Origin: Candidatus Peregrinibacteria bacterium
GTDB lineage: Bacteria; Patescibacteriota; Gracilibacteria; UBA1369; LOWO2-01-FULL-3
Reading direction: 5' to 3'
Assembly (NCBI GenBank): GCA_030688025.1
Contig: JAUYJL010000031.1
Location: 1-43,148, forward strand
DNA: 43,148 nucleotides
A model generated the notes under the pieces. The model ran no database searches. It saw only the letters and a program-made list of their open reading frames with translations, and was not told where the DNA came from. Numbering within the stretch: position 1 is the stretch's first letter; every line of letters begins with the position of its first letter. This document shows positions 39,678 to 43,148 of this stretch, piece by piece. The position numbers and the translations under genes are program-made.

Positions 39678-42600
39678 TTAGTAATTTTTAAATGTGGATT
39701 TGTATGCTTCTTCTAAAGTTTTTATATCTGTATCTATTATAGTTTTGTCGGTTATACCTTTGATTGTGAATTTTTGAGAGTCGAGGACTTGGCCTACACA
39801 TGCGAAAGATTCACTCTCGAAAAGTTTTTCGAATTCTTCTTTTTTCTTCGGGTCTATTGTTACGACAAATCTAGATTGAGTTTCTGAAAATAAAATAAAA
39901 TCATTTCTTTGTAGATCTTTTTCGCGTGGAATTTTGTTCAAATCTATTTCCATTCCTAGTTGTCCCGCGATTGTTTTTTTTGCAAATGTCGCGGCTAGTC
40001 CTCCGTGCGAAGGGCTTAACGCAGAGGCAATCATGTTCTTCAAAATTGCTTTTTCAACTTTTTCGTAAAGTTTTTTTGCAGATAGAGCATCTACTTTTGG
40101 AACATTTTTACCTTCTGGGAAATATTCACTTCCAGCTAATTCATCTTTAGTTTCTCCTAGTATGTAAACCAAATCTCCGGCGAATTTTGTGTCTAATGAA
40201 ACCGCTTTTGTGACGTCATCCATTACACTTAATGATGAAATCAAAAGTGTTGGTGGGGCTGAAATTTTGATTGCGTTTCCGTTTTTGTCGAAGCCATTGA
40301 AGTCGTTGAACATTGAGTCTTTTCCTGATATGTAAGGCGTTCCGTATGCTACGGCATAATCGTAACAGGCTTTTGCGGCGGACGACAATTGTCCTAATCT
40401 TTCTGGTTCTGTTGAGCTACACCAGCAGAAATTGTCCATCAATGCCATGTGCGAAAGTTTTCCTCCGATTGCGATAGAATTTCTTACTGCTGTATCTATA
40501 GAGCACGCGGCCATGTCGTACGTATCGATTTCAGAATATTTTGGATAAAGTCCTTGTGAACAGACTGCTCCTTTTGTTGTTTCTATCATTGGTTTTGTGA
40601 CTGAAGCAGGGGACATGACTCTGCCTTTTCCGTGTAGTGGTCCCAAAACTGCGCCTCCTTGAACTCCATGATCGTATTGTCTTGGAATAAATTCAGTACT
40701 TGCGATGTTTGGATTTTTCAATAATTCAAGAAGTGTGGTCGTAAGGTTTTCTGGCTCTTTAAGCGCTTTTTCTTCGCGTTCAATTTTTGTGTAAGTTGTG
40801 CGTAATGTCTTTTTTGGAAGTCCGTTGTGTAGGAAATCCATACTTATATCCATTATTTTTTCGTCTTTGTATTTTAGGATGCATTTTCCGCTGTCTGTGA
40901 ATGTTCCGATGACTGTGGCTTCAACTCCGCGGCGATTCATAAGGTCTATGAATTTTTCTAATTTTTCTTCGGGAATTGAGAGTGTCATTCTTTCTTGTGA
41001 TTCACTGATCCATATTTTCCATGGTTCTAAATTCGGATATTTTAATGGGACTTTGTCTAAATCGACTTCGCATCCGCCGCATTCTTTAGCCATTTCTGAG
41101 ACTGAAGAAGAAAGTCCTCCTGCTCCATCGTCAGTGATTGAATTGTATAAATCCATTTCTCTAGCTTCTTTTATTATTGCGTCTGAGAATTTTTTCTGGG
41201 TAATCGGATCGCCGATTTGCACTGCGGTTGCGGGACTTTCTGCCGACAATGTTTCTGAAGAAAATGTTGCGCCGTGGATTCCATCTTGTCCTACGCGTCC
41301 TCCTATCATAACGATTTTATCCCCTTTGTGTGCGCTTTTTTCGTGTGAAGGTTTGCCATTTATCATCTTTGGAATAAGTCCTACTGTCCCGACGAAAATT
41401 AGTGGTTTGCCTTTGTAGTCTTTGTGGAAATAAGAAAATCCTTGAGGAGTAGGAATTCCACTTTGGTTTCCTCCTGCGTTTACTCCTGCAATAACTCCTT
41501 CAAAAATTCTTTTTGGAGCAAGCGAAGCTTCTTTTAAATCTTTGTCTCGGTAAATCGGTTCTTCGTCATTTGGAAGTCCAACGCAAAATCCGTATTTATT
41601 TAGAACTGGTTTTGCGCCCTTACCGAAGCCAATTGTGTCTCTGTTTACTCCTACAATTCCAGTGATTGCGCCTCCGAATGGATCGAGTGCTGATGGGCTA
41701 TTGTGGGTTTCTGCTTTGTCTGTGATTAAATAATTTTCATCAAAAATTATTGCTCCGGAATTGTCTGAAAAAACTGAAACACAAAAATCATCTTTTCCTT
41801 TTTTGTTGCGAATATCTATTGTCGCCTTTTTGATATAGCCTTTGTATAAGCCATCTTTATTGATAAGCTCGCGTTGCTTAGAACTGGCAGAGCCAGATTC
41901 TTCACTAGCTCGCGCTCGTGCCGTGCGCTCGCTCTCATCTATTTCTGCTGCGAAGATTGTGTGTTTGCAATGTTCTGACCAAGTTTGGGCAAGAGATTCG
42001 AGTTCTATGTCAGTGGGGGAACGACCTTCTTTTTCAAAATATTGTTTGATTGCGTAGAGATAATCTTTCTCAAGGGCAAGCGGTCCGCGGCGTGTTCCGT
42101 CGTGATTTAAAATTCCTTCTTTTCCAAGTTTTAATAGTTCTTCTTCTGAAATGTTTAAGTCTACTTTTGTGATTTCTATTTCTGAAGAAAGGTGAACTTT
42201 CGGGATACTTAAGCCCATTCCGTCGTCTTTCTCAAATGAAGTTTTGTCTTTTACTGAGATTCTTTGAATCAATTTATTTGCAAGAATATTTCCAATTTTT
42301 TTTGTATCTTCTTCTGTGATTTTCCCTTTCAAAAAGATCAATGTCGAAGTGTGTAAACTTTCTTCTTCAATAAAACTTTGTTTCGTAAGTCCTTCAATAC
42401 TTTCTTTTGCGGTGGTGGCGATGTTGTCTGTTACTCCCGGAAGAAAGCCTATCTCTAGCGCAAAATCAAAGTCTATGTCTTTGAATGGTTCATTGATTTT
42501 GAATCTCTGCGAAATTGGATTTGATAAGATCTCTGCAATCTTTTTTATTTCTTCTGAATTGAAATTTTTGTTTACTGTGTATACTTCGAGGACTTTTGCG

Positions 42601-42695
42601 GTTTCGATGGCAAAACCTTCTGATACAAGGTTTTTTCTCATAACTTCCGAACGTGTGTCGTTTACGTGCGTAATAACTTCGATCCTATGTGCCAT
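39678..42695 (-). CDS. purL: Phosphoribosylformylglycinamidine synthase PurL with N-terminal PurS-like domains
   Basis: A 1005-residue protein from the ATG at 42695; a TTG three codons upstream (42704) is less likely. Residues about 1-170 form two PurS-like halves (RIEVITHVNDTRSEVMRKNL and DFALEIGFLPGVTDNIAT). The PurL core follows, with TWSEHCKHTIFAAEI, ETHNSPSALDPFGGAITG, VGVNRDTIGFG, GKDSMFNDF and two AIRS-type halves. It uses ATP and PurQ-derived ammonia to make FGAM from FGAR. Fusion of PurS to PurL explains why no separate purS gene is present. After the SEHCKHTIFAAEIDE segment, a low-complexity insert (about 25 residues, Ser/Ala/Arg/Glu-rich) is coded by GC-rich repeats at about 41866-41940. 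Confidence 0.95.
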   Translation of the reverse strand: MAHRIEVITHVNDTRSEVMRKNLVSEGFAIETAKVLEVYTVNKNFNSEEIKKIAEILSNPISQRFKINEPFKDIDFDFALEIGFLPGVTDNIATTAKESIEGLTKQSFIEEESLHTSTLIFLKGKITEEDTKKIGNILANKLIQRISVKDKTSFEKDDGMGLSIPKVHLSSEIEITKVDLNISEEELLKLGKEGILNHDGTRRGPLALEKDYLYAIKQYFEKEGRSPTDIELESLAQTWSEHCKHTIFAAEIDESERTARARASEESGSASSKQRELINKDGLYKGYIKKATIDIRNKKGKDDFCVSVFSDNSGAIIFDENYLITDKAETHNSPSALDPFGGAITGIVGVNRDTIGFGKGAKPVLNKYGFCVGLPNDEEPIYRDKDLKEASLAPKRIFEGVIAGVNAGGNQSGIPTPQGFSYFHKDYKGKPLIFVGTVGLIPKMINGKPSHEKSAHKGDKIVMIGGRVGQDGIHGATFSSETLSAESPATAVQIGDPITQKKFSDAIIKEAREMDLYNSITDDGAGGLSSSVSEMAKECGGCEVDLDKVPLKYPNLEPWKIWISESQERMTLSIPEEKLEKFIDLMNRRGVEATVIGTFTDSGKCILKYKDEKIMDISMDFLHNGLPKKTLRTTYTKIEREEKALKEPENLTTTLLELLKNPNIASTEFIPRQYDHGVQGGAVLGPLHGKGRVMSPASVTKPMIETTKGAVCSQGLYPKYSEIDTYDMAACSIDTAVRNSIAIGGKLSHMALMDNFCWCSSTEPERLGQLSSAAKACYDYAVAYGTPYISGKDSMFNDFNGFDKNGNAIKISAPPTLLISSLSVMDDVTKAVSLDTKFAGDLVYILGETKDELAGSEYFPEGKNVPKVDALSAKKLYEKVEKAILKNMIASALSPSHGGLAATFAKKTIAGQLGMEIDLNKIPREKDLQRNDFILFSETQSRFVVTIDPKKKEEFEKLFESESFACVGQVLDSQKFTIKGITDKTIIDTDIKTLEEAYKSTFKNY
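41866..41940. repeat. GC-rich repetitive insert in the purL frame
   Basis: AGCTCGCG occurs at 41866-41873 and again at 41907-41914, flanking a hairpin (AGAA, CTGGC, loop AGA, GCCAG, TTCT at 41880-41901). GCGCTCG then repeats at 41912-41918 and 41925-41931. The segment codes for an Arg/Ala/Ser/Glu-rich loop with no counterpart I know in PurL. Confidence 0.6.
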
Positions 42696-42729
42696 TTTTA
42701 ACAATGTTTAAAAATCTGCCCGCACCAGA

Positions 42730-42758
42730 AAAATAGCAAAGATTTGAATATTTTTCAA
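42730..42758 (-). promoter_or_regulatory. Promoter of the purL-purQ operon
   Basis: Minus strand TTGAAA (42758-42753), 17-bp spacer, TATTTT (42735-42730). The start would be near 42723, about 28 nt before the ATG at 42695. No PurR-type operator or guanine riboswitch could be seen. Confidence 0.55.
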
Positions 42759-42769
42759 TGGGGTCCGCT

Positions 42770-42809
42770 AAAATTTCGTCGAAATCTGGAACAGATTTCT
42801 CGAAATTTT
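42770..42809 (-). terminator. Stem-loop after secA
   Basis: AAAATTTCGTCGAAATCTG (42770-42788) is inverted at 42792-42809 with one base missing on the right arm and a GAA loop. It lies between the secA stop and the purL promoter. There is no strong T-run, so termination is likely but not proven. Confidence 0.5.
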
Positions 42810-42876
42810 GCCTATTGCTACAAGAAACTCTCGCGGAGCTCGGTTTCTTTTCGCTTTCGGCACGCTATCTCTCCAC

Positions 42877-43148
42877 TTATCCGCAACATTTCTTGTATTT
42901 CTTTCCGCTACCGCATGGGCAAGGGTCGTTTCGGCCTATGACAGGGCCTGCGTCTTTATCTGAAACGTGGATGATTGTGCCTCCTGTTGAAGCGCGTTCA
43001 CCTGAGGCTTTTACAATCACAGGATTTCCGTCTGAAGAAAGTGGTTTTTCGATTTCCGCGTCATTTGTCTGAATTTGTTTTATCTTAGCTTGTTGGAGCA
43101 TTTCATGTGGAACTACTTTTTCGAGATCGATTTTGAAAAGTGTGTTTA
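42877..43148 (-). CDS. secA: Preprotein translocase ATPase SecA, C-terminal part
   Basis: The minus-strand frame is open through the right edge (codons for [15 protein letters not shown] precede the first ATG at 43101), so only about 90 residues are present. LFKIDLEK fits the end of the SecA helical scaffold domain. A flexible linker follows, then the zinc-binding SEC-C motif [16 protein letters not shown], with the C-x-C-x8-C-C ligands. SecA drives protein export through SecYEG, and the SEC-C tail binds SecB, lipids or ribosomes. Several other proteins end in SEC-C, but the preceding residues favour SecA. Confidence 0.85.
   Translation of the reverse strand, partial: NTLFKIDLEKVVPHEMLQQAKIKQIQTNDAEIEKPLSSDGNPVIVKASGERASTGGTIIHVSDKDAGPVIGRNDPCPCGSGKKYKKCCG

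Noticed and set aside
1-43148. UGA recoding as glycine, as in some Patescibacteria
   Set aside because: Several genes, including rsmH, end at TGA in the right place, and glycine-rich motifs all use GGN codons.
1-43148. CRISPR array
   Set aside because: No series of regularly spaced direct repeats with unique spacers was seen; the repeats found are pairs or inverted arms.

Overview
The window reads as a chromosomal segment of an AT-rich Patescibacteria/CPR-type bacterium, perhaps Peregrinibacteria-like. That placement is an inference from several things: proteins of the typical small CPR repertoire, many cell-envelope proteins with N-terminal SLH domains, a divergent 43-residue L34, a B12-dependent ribonucleotide reductase, a ComEC reduced to its membrane domain, and few Shine-Dalgarno sites. 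UGA is used as an ordinary stop (for example at the end of rsmH), so this is not a UGA-glycine lineage.

Layout. 1-691: end of a division/cell-wall (dcw) cluster, rsmH (partial) and an ftsL-like gene. 700-5350: accessory island holding a GNAT acetyltransferase, an eroded prephenate-dehydratase-fold protein with its own promoter, an internally deleted IS4-like element with perfect 21-bp ends, a structured non-coding stretch, and a promoter with an attenuator-like leader before a zinc-ribbon/HTH gene and a SAM-hydrolase (DUF62)-like gene. A small truncated ORF between 28-bp direct repeats closes the island. 5361-9829: class I aldolase, GAPDH, then an ECF sigma factor with a membrane-anchored FecR-type partner. 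9846-16430 (minus): an envelope operon, SLH-CAP protein, LCP ligase, pseudouridine synthase, D,D-carboxypeptidase and MraY. 16544-22706: ComEC, an 846-residue highly charged protein of unknown function, and NrdJ preceded by two NrdR-box-like palindromes. 22956-24974: DUF2207 membrane protein.

25028-28618 (minus): tRNA-Glu(UUC) with its own promoter, then the rpmH-rnpA-yidC-jag cluster (rpmH first), extended by an SLH-RlpA protein and a small FtsL/FtsB-like membrane protein. 28725-31458: divergent FTR1 permease and a PP2C-like/transmembrane/sensor protein. 31459-31831: gene-free, with stem-loops and interleaved inverted repeats. 31832-36110 (minus): gltX, zinc-ribbon protein, PHP phosphoesterase, elongation-factor-like protein and ackA, tightly packed. 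36239-38470: FtsK. 38467-42695 (minus): a small membrane protein, purQ and purL, both purine genes carrying in-frame palindromic or repetitive inserts. 42877-43148: the C-terminal end of SecA.

The genes mostly serve envelope building and division (FtsL, MraY, DacA, LCP, SLH proteins, RlpA, FtsK, YidC, SecA), short glycolysis/acetate metabolism (aldolase, GAPDH, AckA), nucleotide supply (PurLQ, NrdJ) and translation. The most original material is the attenuator-like leader with its two-gene cassette, the interleaved repeats between convergent operons, the palindromic inserts in purL/purQ, the 846-residue charged protein, and the PP2C-like sensor protein.
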